Positions 6,613 to 12,525 of a DNA stretch of 12,647 nucleotides are shown here, in pieces. Source of the DNA: an uncultured Oscillospiraceae bacterium (GTDB lineage Bacteria > Bacillota > Clostridia > Oscillospirales > Ruminococcaceae); contig CAJUMS010000077.1 of NCBI GenBank assembly GCA_910587465.1, positions 1 to 12,647 on the forward strand, written 5' to 3'. The position numbers and the translations under genes are program-made. The notes beneath the pieces are model-generated. The model ran no database searches and had not been told where the DNA came from. It saw only the letters and a list, made by a program, of their open reading frames with translations. The first letter of the stretch is position 1. Each line of letters opens with the position of its first letter.

Positions 6613-6656
6613 ATGCAAACGGGCGCGTATGTGGCTTTAACGTCCGTGATTGCCTG

Positions 6657-7535
6657 TTAAAGAGTTTCCTTGGCAGGCTCGCCCGCGGATTTCTGCGCGA
6701 GAGTGACCGTGCCGCTTACGAGATTAACGGAGACCTTGTGTTTGTTGTCGCCGCCGAACTCGCCGTTTGTACCCCTGCCAAGGTTCATGAACTTGCCGCG
6801 ATCGTTTCCGAGGTCTGTCTTGACCATGCCCGAAACGCCGTCGAACTGCACGTCCGCGCCGCTGTTGTCGGGGAACGATACCTTTACGTTTCCGCTTACC
6901 GCGCCGATCTTCAGGTCGCCGTTCCACTCGACGTAGCTTACGTCGACGTTGCCCGAGGTAACGTTGATGTCTCCCTCGCCGCATGCGCCCGAGTACTCGG
7001 TGCTACCCGAAACGGAGCAGATAGAGAACTTCTCCGCCCTGTATCCGTCAACGTTCACGCGCCCAGAGACTGTGTTGATCTTCAGCAGCTTTGATGCGTT
7101 CGCGGTCGGATTGCTTACCGAAACACTGCCCGATGCGGTCTTGATACGCAGCTCCTCAAAGAATGCTCTGACCGTGATGTTTCCCGAGGCGGTGTTCAGA
7201 TTGAACCTCTCCGCGGTAATGCTCTCGTCAGTGATATCCACGCCGCCGCTTGCGGTGTTGATCTTAAGCTCCGTGTAGAGCTTTTTCGGCAGGTAAACCG
7301 TTATCGAGTAATCCGACTTGGGCTTTACCGAAAACAAACAGAGCCCCGCCTTTTCTTTGAGCGTAAGCCTTTTTCCGCACAGAACCGCGCAGAACTCGGG
7401 CTTGTTGTTGGGATTGTCGTACTCTGCCGTGATATCTCCGTCGTTGGTGGACTTCACCGTGACAGGCGCTCCGAGGGAGCAAATCTCAACCTCGTCAATA
7501 TCGTTTGTAAACTTATAGATCTGCTTTTCAGCCAT
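6657..7535 (-). CDS. DUF4097 beta-strand-repeat protein, no signal peptide
   Basis: A 292-residue protein built from repeated short beta-strands with the turn motif (N/K)T(A/V)SG. SG turns occur at residues 96, 117, 135, 157, 176, 194, 214, 235 and 274, spaced about 18-22, as expected for a right-handed beta-helix (DUF4097/toast-rack type, often called putative adhesin). The N-terminal 85 residues form a separate beta-rich cap. No signal peptide or membrane segment is present, so it should be cytoplasmic, unlike its operon partner. The start is set by AAGGAG (7548-7543), 7 nt upstream. It is the last gene of the PadR operon and lies 16 nt after a small ORF. The molecular function of the family is not established; related domains occur in envelope-stress proteins. 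Confidence 0.85.
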   Translation of the reverse strand: MAEKQIYKFTNDIDEVEICSLGAPVTVKSTNDGDITAEYDNPNNKPEFCAVLCGKRLTLKEKAGLCLFSVKPKSDYSITVYLPKKLYTELKINTASGGVDITDESITAERFNLNTASGNITVRAFFEELRIKTASGSVSVSNPTANASKLLKINTVSGRVNVDGYRAEKFSICSVSGSTEYSGACGEGDINVTSGNVDVSYVEWNGDLKIGAVSGNVKVSFPDNSGADVQFDGVSGMVKTDLGNDRGKFMNLGRGTNGEFGGDNKHKVSVNLVSGTVTLAQKSAGEPAKETL

Positions 7536-7551
7536 ATAAATACTCCTTTCG

Positions 7552-7719
7552 TTAGTTGACCTTCTGTTTCTTCGCGAATATTTTATTCGTGAACCGCGGC
7601 GAAAAAACTCTTTTCACACGAATTTCGCGCTTAATGTCCTTTTCCGCCGTTTCTGTAAAGCTAAAGCCCTTGGGTGTGCTGAAGCTGTGACGTATGCTGA
7701 TAAATTGTAACCGTTTCAT
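7552..7719 (-). CDS. small basic protein, 55 residues, unknown
   Basis: A short ORF starting MKRLQFISIRHSF and ending KIFAKKQKVN. ATG at 7719 has a good ribosome site, AAGGAG (7730-7725), 5 nt upstream, and the stop lies 16 nt before the next start. The product is strongly basic, has no cysteine or membrane segment, and I recognise no family. It fills the otherwise unexplained gap between the long-loop hairpin and the last DUF4097 gene. It may be a real small partner protein or a leader ORF that couples translation of the following gene. Confidence 0.55.
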   Translation of the reverse strand: MKRLQFISIRHSFSTPKGFSFTETAEKDIKREIRVKRVFSPRFTNKIFAKKQKVN

Positions 7720-7739
7720 GTTGTCTCCTTTATATTGTT

Positions 7740-7811
7740 AAAAGCGGAGATCGGGGGAAGTTGGGAGTTATTGGAAAGATTGCTGAGGATCTGGAAACGA
7801 TCTCCGCTTTT
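7740..7811 (-). terminator. long-stem, long-loop hairpin inside the operon (terminator or attenuator)
   Basis: AAAAGCGGAGATCG (7740-7753) is perfectly complementary to CGATCTCCGCTTTT (7798-7811), a 14-bp stem with a 44-nt loop. It sits 8 nt past the stop of the exported DUF4097 gene and just before the ribosome site of the small ORF. On the minus strand the stem ends in TTTT, so it can act as a partial terminator that lowers expression of the two downstream genes. The 3' arm contains TCTCC, complementary to the GGAGA of the small-ORF ribosome site, so a regulatory role is possible. Confidence 0.7.
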
Positions 7812-7819
7812 TAACCGTG

Positions 7820-9130
7820 TTATATCGCCGGTACCGACGGCGCATCGGGCACCTCGGGGGGAATCGGCGGCTCGGGCACCTCGGGAACACTCGTGGTCGC
7901 AACGATCACATTGGAAAGCGAACCGCTTGCATTGGCGCTCTCTTCGGGTATGGTGATAACTCCCGTCTGCTCTATTACGTCGGCATTTATCGACGAGAAC
8001 GAGCTGCTGAATGCTGCTTCACCGTCCGTGCTTATAAATATGCCCGTTATCTCAGAGATTTTGCCGAGGTCTGGTCGACCATCAAACAGCGTCGGCATGG
8101 TGTACTCAGACGTGTTGCGGATATTCACCTTGCCGCTGCCCATGTTTATATTGTAGTATTGGTAGTTATCGTTATCTCCTATGATAAGCTCCTCGTCGTC
8201 GCTGTTTTGCGTGAGCTTTTTCTCGATACCGTAAGCGTTGATGTTGACGCTGCCCGAGCCGATCTCAGTGTACAGAAGGCAGCCGCTGTCGTCGGGGAAG
8301 TAGAGATTGAGCGTACCGCTGCCCATATTCAAATCGCATACATCGCTGCCGTCGTCATATTCCTCATGGAACTTCGAGTAGGCAATGCTGCCGTTTCCGC
8401 TGCCCATATTGATCTCGCCGTATCCCGACAATCCGTTGAAATTATACTTGCCTGAACCGAGGTCTATATCATATCTTTCCGTCTGCATGTTGCTGATAAC
8501 TGCGCTGCCCGAGCCGACAACTACACTAAACATATCCGCGGTAAACTGCTCGCTCTTACTGAATTCAAACTTACCCGAACCGATATCGAAATTGTTGTAT
8601 TTCGAGTTAAAGCCGTCCACCATCAGCGTTCCCGAGCCGTGCTCAATGTAAAGAGCTTCATAGATAAGCTTGGGGAACGCGATAATGACCTCCGTATCGG
8701 GCGAGCCGTGGAAAATATCGTCCATCCAGAATATCTTGCCGAAATCAATCGTCCCGTCAAATATAACATTCGGAGGACGCACCTCGATATTCAGCATGTC
8801 GCCATCTGTGTGAGCGTTGACGTGTACAGACGAACCGTTATTTGATGCGACTCGCATGTGTATATCATCATCGCCGCTCTGTATAACGTACGCGTTCACT
8901 CCCGACGTGTGCAAGGTGACGGCGGGGCGTACCGCAGCGTTAAGCGTCCATTCGCCGCGCTCCGTGGTCTCGTCTATATACGACGTATTGCTTCCGCCGT
9001 CATCGGGAACGACATATGCTGAATTATCAGCATAGCTTCTTGATTTTGTTCCAAGAATCGCGGTGGAGATCCCAAACAGAATAAAGCTTACAAGACATAT
9101 CGGAATTGCCGAAAAGAAAAGTTTTTTCAT
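7820..9130 (-). CDS. exported DUF4097 beta-strand-repeat protein with proline-rich tail
   Basis: A 436-residue protein. Residues 1-28 (MKKLFFSAIP... then a hydrophobic run) form a signal peptide or N-terminal anchor without a lipobox. Residues about 60-345 are short beta-strands with a recurrent GSG turn at 165, 184, 206, 225, 243, 270, 291 and 331, the beta-helix pattern of DUF4097. The body is rich in D, N, S and G. The C-terminus (415-436) is a V-P-E-P-rich tail, possibly wall-spanning, and has no LPxTG sorting motif. Translation starts 12 nt after the HAAS gene with a complete AAGGAGGTGATC Shine-Dalgarno. It is likely anchored at the outer membrane face as the envelope-side component of the module. 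A surface adhesin role is the usual database label but is unproven. Confidence 0.85.
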   Translation of the reverse strand: MKKLFFSAIPICLVSFILFGISTAILGTKSRSYADNSAYVVPDDGGSNTSYIDETTERGEWTLNAAVRPAVTLHTSGVNAYVIQSGDDDIHMRVASNNGSSVHVNAHTDGDMLNIEVRPPNVIFDGTIDFGKIFWMDDIFHGSPDTEVIIAFPKLIYEALYIEHGSGTLMVDGFNSKYNNFDIGSGKFEFSKSEQFTADMFSVVVGSGSAVISNMQTERYDIDLGSGKYNFNGLSGYGEINMGSGNGSIAYSKFHEEYDDGSDVCDLNMGSGTLNLYFPDDSGCLLYTEIGSGSVNINAYGIEKKLTQNSDDEELIIGDNDNYQYYNINMGSGKVNIRNTSEYTMPTLFDGRPDLGKISEITGIFISTDGEAAFSSSFSSINADVIEQTGVITIPEESANASGSLSNVIVATTSVPEVPEPPIPPEVPDAPSVPAI

Positions 9131-9132
9131 GA

Positions 9133-9144
9133 GATCACCTCCTT
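9133..9144 (-). promoter_or_regulatory. full-length Shine-Dalgarno overlapping upstream stop codon
   Basis: On the minus strand AAGGAGGTGATC, 12 nt fully complementary to the 16S rRNA 3' tail, begins inside the TAA of the HAAS gene and ends 2 nt before ATG at 9130. Such a long match suggests strong, possibly coupled, translation of the exported protein. Confidence 0.8.
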
Positions 9145-10402
9145 AAAGATCGTAAATCGCGCGGATATGCGTGTTGATAATAAACTTAAACAGCTTGATA
9201 AACAGCCTGAGCAACATTGTTCCGATATTCACCATAATGAATGCTGCCGAGACTATTCCGATAGTCAGGAAAACTCTGCTGGCAAAGTAGTATTGCCAGA
9301 ACTCTCCCGCTCCAAATATAGCCATAAACGCTTTGCCGACAAGTCCGAGCGCACCGCAGTAGCAGCCGCCGACTATCAGCGATCCTAACGCGGGGATAAG
9401 CCAGCTCCAGAGGAAACAATCGAGCAGTATAGCCAGAATAAATTTTCCGACATTGAGGTGCGGCTGCAAATTTGACGTATCTATCATCTTATAGCCCGCG
9501 CCGCTTGTTTTGGCTTTCCCGTACTGCGGAGGGATTGTACCCGTGCGGTTATTGTTGACGTTCTCGCGGAAGCTGTCGGTAGGCTGCGGAACGCTGTTTG
9601 CATTCGGCATAACGTCCGACTGCCGGGCGGCGTGCTGTGCATGACGCTGCTCATGCTCCGCCTTTGCCTTTTTCATAGCGTCCGCGGCAGAGTGCCCCGC
9701 GGTCTTGACCGCCTCGGCAGCCGACTTGCCCGCTCCGATCACAGCGTCCTTAACGCCGCTCTGTCCGAACGCGTCCACGATCGCCTGCCCCGTTACCTTT
9801 GCCGCGTCGAGCGCCGCTCTGCCCGCATTTGAAAACGCGTCGGCTACCGTCTGCTCGCCCGTGTTCGCCGCAGCGCCAACGCCGCTTTGTGAACCAGCGT
9901 TTCCGCTGCCCACCCCAGCAGCGTTGACATTAGCATTGCCGTTAAAGCTGTTATTAAAACCATTATTAGTACTATTGCCAAAGTTATTGCCGTTGCCATT
10001 TCTGTCACCACCGTTTATATTGGGATAAATCTCCTCGGACAAATGCTCGGGTGTATATGATCTTATGCAGTCCGAGTCCGCTGCCGCCTTGCCCTTGAGC
10101 AGTGACAGATCCGCGGGAACGCTGCGCCCGGGCTTTGTCAGGCTCACGCCCTTTTTGTGCTCCACGTCGCGCGCGATAATGCTGTTGAGCCGCGAGCTCT
10201 CGAGATTGAGGTAACTTCGCGCTATCTCCTTGATGTCACCGAGACGTTCGGCGGTCTCTTCCTCGGAGATGCCCTGCATGGCGCTGTCGGCGAAGTGCTC
10301 CTCGAAATCCGTGAAGATATCCCCCGTGTCCTCTATTCCTATCCTGTCCAGCTCACGACCAAGCTGCTCAAGAAATTCTTTCTTGTTTTTCGCTTTCATC
10401 AC
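9143..10402 (-). CDS. HAAS (DUF1700) domain membrane protein with low-complexity and amphipathic linker
   Basis: A 419-residue protein. Residues about 8-66 are a HAAS/DUF1700 helical domain (KKEFLEQLGRELDRIG... ISEEETAERLGDIKEIARSYL), which usually pairs with PadR regulators. Residues 128-180 are a Gly/Asn-rich low-complexity segment. Residues 187-260 are Ala-rich, helix-forming, with repeated A-(G/K)-x-A-A blocks reminiscent of membrane-binding amphipathic repeats. Residues about 320-402 hold two or three hydrophobic segments, so the C-terminus is in the membrane with the HAAS domain probably cytoplasmic. The gene overlaps the end of padR by 35 nt; GTG at 10405 is an alternative start with better spacing to AAGGGG near 10420. 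It likely couples membrane state to PadR. Family members are usually much shorter, so the linker is unusual. Confidence 0.85.
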   Translation of the reverse strand: MMKAKNKKEFLEQLGRELDRIGIEDTGDIFTDFEEHFADSAMQGISEEETAERLGDIKEIARSYLNLESSRLNSIIARDVEHKKGVSLTKPGRSVPADLSLLKGKAAADSDCIRSYTPEHLSEEIYPNINGGDRNGNGNNFGNSTNNGFNNSFNGNANVNAAGVGSGNAGSQSGVGAAANTGEQTVADAFSNAGRAALDAAKVTGQAIVDAFGQSGVKDAVIGAGKSAAEAVKTAGHSAADAMKKAKAEHEQRHAQHAARQSDVMPNANSVPQPTDSFRENVNNNRTGTIPPQYGKAKTSGAGYKMIDTSNLQPHLNVGKFILAILLDCFLWSWLIPALGSLIVGGCYCGALGLVGKAFMAIFGAGEFWQYYFASRVFLTIGIVSAAFIMVNIGTMLLRLFIKLFKFIINTHIRAIYDL

Positions 10403-10718
10403 TGCCGAAATCCCCTTTCAAAAGCTCGTTAATACTGCTTGTGAACTCGTACCATTCGTCGGAAAGCCTCGTAAGCTCATCAAGCCCGACACCGGTGATT
10501 TTGTAGTACTTTCTCGGAGGTCCCTCCGTCGATTCGACGATATAGCTCTCGATAAGCCCGCCGTCCTTCAGCCGCTTCATAAGCGGATAGATTGTGCCCT
10601 CCGTGATCTCCATACATTTTGAGATGCGGTTGACAAGCTCGTAGCCGTAGCAGTCTCCTCGGCTCACCACGGAGAGCGCGCACAGCTCCAGCGTTCCTCT
10701 TTTCAGTTGAGAATTCAT
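10368..10718 (-). CDS. PadR-family transcriptional regulator
   Basis: A 116-residue winged-helix repressor. ATG 10718 (MNSQLKRGTLEL) is preferred because AAGGAG lies 9 nt upstream (10733-10728); a GTG at 10748 would extend it by ten residues without a ribosome site. Family motifs: LKRGTLELCALSVV, YGYELVNRISK, ITEGTIYPLMKRLKDGGLIES and EGPPRKYYKIT (the wing). The short C-terminal helix places it in the PadR subgroup that pairs with HAAS/DUF1700 proteins. It heads the operon and very probably represses it: palindromic operator-like sequences overlap its promoter. The ligand or signal is unknown; the overlapping HAAS gene is the expected partner. The ORF end overlaps the next start, supporting coupled synthesis. 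Confidence 0.93.
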   Translation of the reverse strand: MNSQLKRGTLELCALSVVSRGDCYGYELVNRISKCMEITEGTIYPLMKRLKDGGLIESYIVESTEGPPRKYYKITGVGLDELTRLSDEWYEFTSSINELLKGDFGSDESEKQERIS

Positions 10719-10792
10719 TCCTTCACGCTCCTTTAAGCCGAAAGCCACTTGACCTCAGCTCCTCAAGCGGTGCCACTCCCGCATGACCGATA

Positions 10793-10815
10793 ATATTTTT
10801 GCCTTGCAAGCTACT
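10793..10815 (-). promoter_or_regulatory. second PadR-operator-like site in the leader
   Basis: This 23-bp segment matches the 10889-10911 site at 17 of 23 positions, sharing TTTTG, TTGCAAG and TACT, and contains the palindrome CTTGCAAG (10803-10810). It lies in the leader downstream of the padR promoter. Binding by PadR here is inferred from similarity. Confidence 0.45.
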
Positions 10816-10876
10816 TTGCGTCGCATAATAGCTGTTTCAAAAAATGCACGTCGCAAGATGTTTCGTGTCTGTTATT

Positions 10877-10911
10877 ATTTTACCACAAAGTATTTTGTTT
10901 TGCAAGGTACT
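10877..10911 (-). promoter_or_regulatory. padR operon promoter with overlapping operator
   Basis: On the minus strand TTGCAA (10905-10900) and TAAAAT (10882-10877) are separated by 17 bp. An imperfect palindrome on the plus strand at 10889-10911, AGTATTTTG-TTTTG-CAAGGTACT (7 of 9 arm positions pair), covers the -35 box and part of the spacer. This is where a PadR dimer would block transcription. The leader of about 150 nt before padR has no gene. Confidence 0.65.
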
Positions 10912-10986
10912 AAATAGATAAAATTTTATACAAATTTCATTATTTATTTATGCATATTGCACAAGCACAGCTGTTGGCTTTATTCC

Positions 10987-11316
10987 TCAAGTTGCTTTTG
11001 CTTGTATTTGGGTCTTTCCAACGAACGTTGTATAACTGTGTTGGAGATATTTACGCTGAGCGGTACTTTTCAGCAAAAAAATTTTTATTTCCGAAGCGCG
11101 CAGTGTGTACATGACCTCTGTGTCGGAGCGGTCGAATATCTCAAGAGTAATGTCAGGGTGCTTTTTCTGAAACGCGTAAAGCGCGTCTGGGTACAACAGA
11201 ACAATGAACATCGGTGAGTATGCTGCCTTATGAAGTGCGGTAAAGAAGCATACAGCCCGCAACATTGATTTATATAAGCAGACTTTTACAAAATATTCAA
11301 TGTGCTTGAACTCCAT
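10987..11316 (-). pseudogene. LysR-family regulator remnant, internally deleted
   Basis: The N-terminus MEFKHIEYFVKVCLYKSM is a LysR winged-helix start with a good ribosome site (AAGGAG 9 nt upstream). After residue about 21 the recognition helix and linker are missing. The frame rejoins near residue 42 with LYPDALYAFQKKHPDITLEIF (21-residue segment around 42-61), typical of the start of the LysR effector domain. Beyond residue about 70 family similarity disappears and the frame ends, whereas full LysR proteins have about 290-300 residues. It lacks an intact helix-turn-helix and most of the effector domain, so it cannot act as a normal regulator. It is divergent from the adjacent NTF2-like gene, the usual arrangement for a LysR and its target. 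Confidence 0.75.
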
Positions 11317-11337
11317 AATCTCACGCTCCTTGATCGT

Positions 11338-11422
11338 ATTGTATCAAACCATTGCCACAACGCCAAGTTGTGACTGATACAAATTTTCGGTCATTTTCAA
11401 ACCGGGAAAAGTGTGTTATACT
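11338..11422. promoter_or_regulatory. divergent promoter region with nested palindromes
   Basis: For the LysR remnant (minus): TTGGCG (11366-11361) and TACAAT (11343-11338), 17-bp spacer. For the NTF2-like gene (plus): TATACT (11417-11422) with a weak TTTTCA (11394-11399). Between them lie CACAAC-GCCAA-GTTGTG (11356-11372) and an outer GTATCA (11341-11346)/TGATAC (11375-11380). These are typical of LysR-type operators. The region looks intact although the regulator is broken. Confidence 0.6.
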
Positions 11423-11509
11423 AAAATCACAGCAAGGGAAACAAGAAATTCCCTAAAAACAAGCGACATTTTCTAAGGAGGAAAATAATATGAAAAAATT
11501 GAAAATGCA

Positions 11510-11860
11510 TTGGCTCTTATCAACACGTTCGCTACGGGCAACGCCAACAAGGCGGCTGAGCTGCTCGCCGAGGGTTATATTCAGCACAATCTCGCATACG
11601 GCACAGGCAGGGACGCATTTGTTGGTTCAGTAAGCTATCTTGCTTCCGCTCCCGTAAAAACCACCGTAAACAACATTCGCGCATTTGAGGACGGCGACAA
11701 GGTATTTCTTCAGACCGTTTACAATTTTGCGGGCGCGGGTGAACAGGTAGCGTTCGACATCTTCCGCTTTGACGCTGACGGAAAGATAGCGGAGCATTGG
11801 GACGTTATGGAGACCATTGCGGAAAAGGATACCTGGCAGAACCAAAATAGTAAGTTCTGA
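11510..11860 (+). CDS. NTF2/SnoaL-like protein with frameshifted start
   Basis: A small alpha+beta-barrel NTF2-like protein. Family markers are the helix ALINTFATGNANKAAELL, YIQHNL (typical D/N-H active-site strand), GRDAF and the C-terminal strands FDIFRFDADGKIAEHWDVME. Function in these small members is usually unassigned. TTG 11510 is only the first usable start in frame and has no ribosome site. A perfect site, AAGGAGG (11475-11481), precedes ATG 11490, whose frame is off by one. Reading one more A in the A6 run at 11493-11498 would give MKKIENALALINTF, a natural N-terminus of about 123 residues. So the gene is either freshly frameshifted, controlled by slippage on the A run, or affected by a sequence error. 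Confidence 0.75.
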   Translation: MALINTFATGNANKAAELLAEGYIQHNLAYGTGRDAFVGSVSYLASAPVKTTVNNIRAFEDGDKVFLQTVYNFAGAGEQVAFDIFRFDADGKIAEHWDVMETIAEKDTWQNQNSKF

Positions 11861-11876
11861 CATGTTTTGGCAAATA

Positions 11877-11903
11877 AGGGTGTGCCGATTTTCGGCGCAC
11901 CCT
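11877..11903 (+). terminator. hairpin after the NTF2-like gene
   Basis: AGGGTGTGCCGA (11877-11888) pairs with TCGGCGCACCCT (11892-11903), 12 bp with one G-T pair, around a 3-nt T loop. Only three T residues follow, so termination may be weak, but it is well placed 17 nt after the stop. Confidence 0.65.
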
Positions 11904-11999
11904 TTACGCCGCAGTATAAGCGCAAGCATTTGATAAAGACCTACGAATAATCAAAACAGTGTCGCACCGCTGTATTATAACTTGACAAAAATAATTTAA

Positions 12000-12143
12000 G
12001 GTTCAAAGAGGACTATTGAACGTGAAAATTTTACGTTCGGTGACATTGATTACGCAGACGGTGGATATTATTTAATGGAAAAATGTATCGGCTGCGGCAA
12101 CTGTATGGTTGGCTGTCCAAACGGCGCGGTTATAATGAGGTGA
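12000..12143 (+). pseudogene. C-terminal remnant of a 4Fe-4S flavoprotein-like gene
   Basis: An open frame from the TAA at 11997 to the TGA at 12141-12143 encodes about 47 residues ending MEKCIGCGNCMVGCPNGAVI, a complete C-x2-C-x2-C-x3-CP 4Fe-4S motif. The preceding residues (NFTFGDIDYADGGYYL) resemble the linker before the ferredoxin tail of clostridial pyridoxamine-phosphate-oxidase-like proteins; that assignment is from memory and moderate. The only ATG in frame (12075) has no ribosome site, and nothing upstream encodes the flavin domain, so the 5' part has been lost. The stop overlaps the ribosome site of the next ORF, so the two once formed an operon. Confidence 0.55.
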
Positions 12144-12525
12144 CGGCATGATAAATAAAAAGCTCAAACTTCTTGTGAATTATCTGCTTTCCGAGCGTAA
12201 CGACCTCGGAAATGTGAACGTTCCAGAAGATGAAGAAGATCTGCTCCGGCTTTACAGAAGCCTTGTAAATATTCGTCCCGCGGTCAGGGCAGATGAGAAG
12301 TTTCTGAAAGCCGAGGACGAATATCTTGCGGAGCTTACAGCAGAAAAAGGTATTACGGATATTGCCGAGCTGAAGCCCGTTGAGGACGGAAGCTGTTCCT
12401 AATAATGAGGTTTGACATTTACCACACGTTATAACAATTGGATGCCGACAAAGATGCCCAACTTGTAAGCGAACGCTTGTTACACTTCCACACACTTGAC
12501 AATTTATGTAAATGTTGTGTACCAT
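12130..12525 (-). CDS. zinc-ribbon protein start, truncated and fused to antisense DNA
   Basis: ATG 12525 has a strong site, AGGAGGG, 3-4 nt upstream. The first 43 residues look like genuine protein: two CxxC pairs (C9-x2-C12 and C34-x2-C37) with RLQVGHLCRHPIVIT between them, a treble-clef/zinc-ribbon. From about residue 44 (near 12396) the frame runs antisense through the macrodomain fragment, so the remaining 88 residues are not the original C-terminus. I do not recognise the parent family; N-terminal zinc-ribbons of this kind precede varied C-terminal domains. The gene has therefore lost its 3' part in a rearrangement. Whether the chimera is expressed is unknown. Confidence 0.5.
   Translation of the reverse strand: MVHNIYINCQVCGSVTSVRLQVGHLCRHPIVITCGKCQTSLLGTASVLNGLQLGNIRNTFFCCKLRKIFVLGFQKLLICPDRGTNIYKASVKPEQIFFIFWNVHISEVVTLGKQIIHKKFELFIYHAVTSL
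12148..12402 (+). pseudogene. N-terminal fragment of a zinc-type macrodomain ADP-ribose hydrolase
   Basis: Eighty-four residues with the helical N-terminal region of Zn-dependent protein-ADP-ribose hydrolases: LLVNYLLSE, EDEEDLLRLYRSLVNIRP (compare the R-x-L-x-N-x-RP motif of SpyMacroD-type proteins), FLKAEDEYL and KGITDIAELKPVED. Full proteins run to about 260-270 residues with the macrodomain (GDIT...VNAAN) starting where this ORF ends; that domain is wholly absent, so no hydrolase activity is expected. The ribosome site GAGGTGA (12137-12143) overlaps the stop of the preceding 4Fe-4S remnant. Coding similarity ends near 12395 and three stop codons in a row follow. The sequence beyond belongs to an opposite-strand gene. 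Confidence 0.7.

Noticed and set aside
6724..10028. Many long ORFs antisense to the DUF4097 and HAAS genes
   Set aside because: They are frame shadows caused by the repetitive, GC-rich coding sequence; none has a ribosome site or family motif.
10719..10748. GTG start extending PadR by ten residues
   Set aside because: The extension spans the ribosome site of ATG 10718, and family proteins begin at MNSQLKRG.
11881..12000. Independent promoter for the 4Fe-4S remnant (TTGACA at about 11983)
   Set aside because: No acceptable -10 box follows at 16-18 bp, so the TTGACA is probably fortuitous or a relic.
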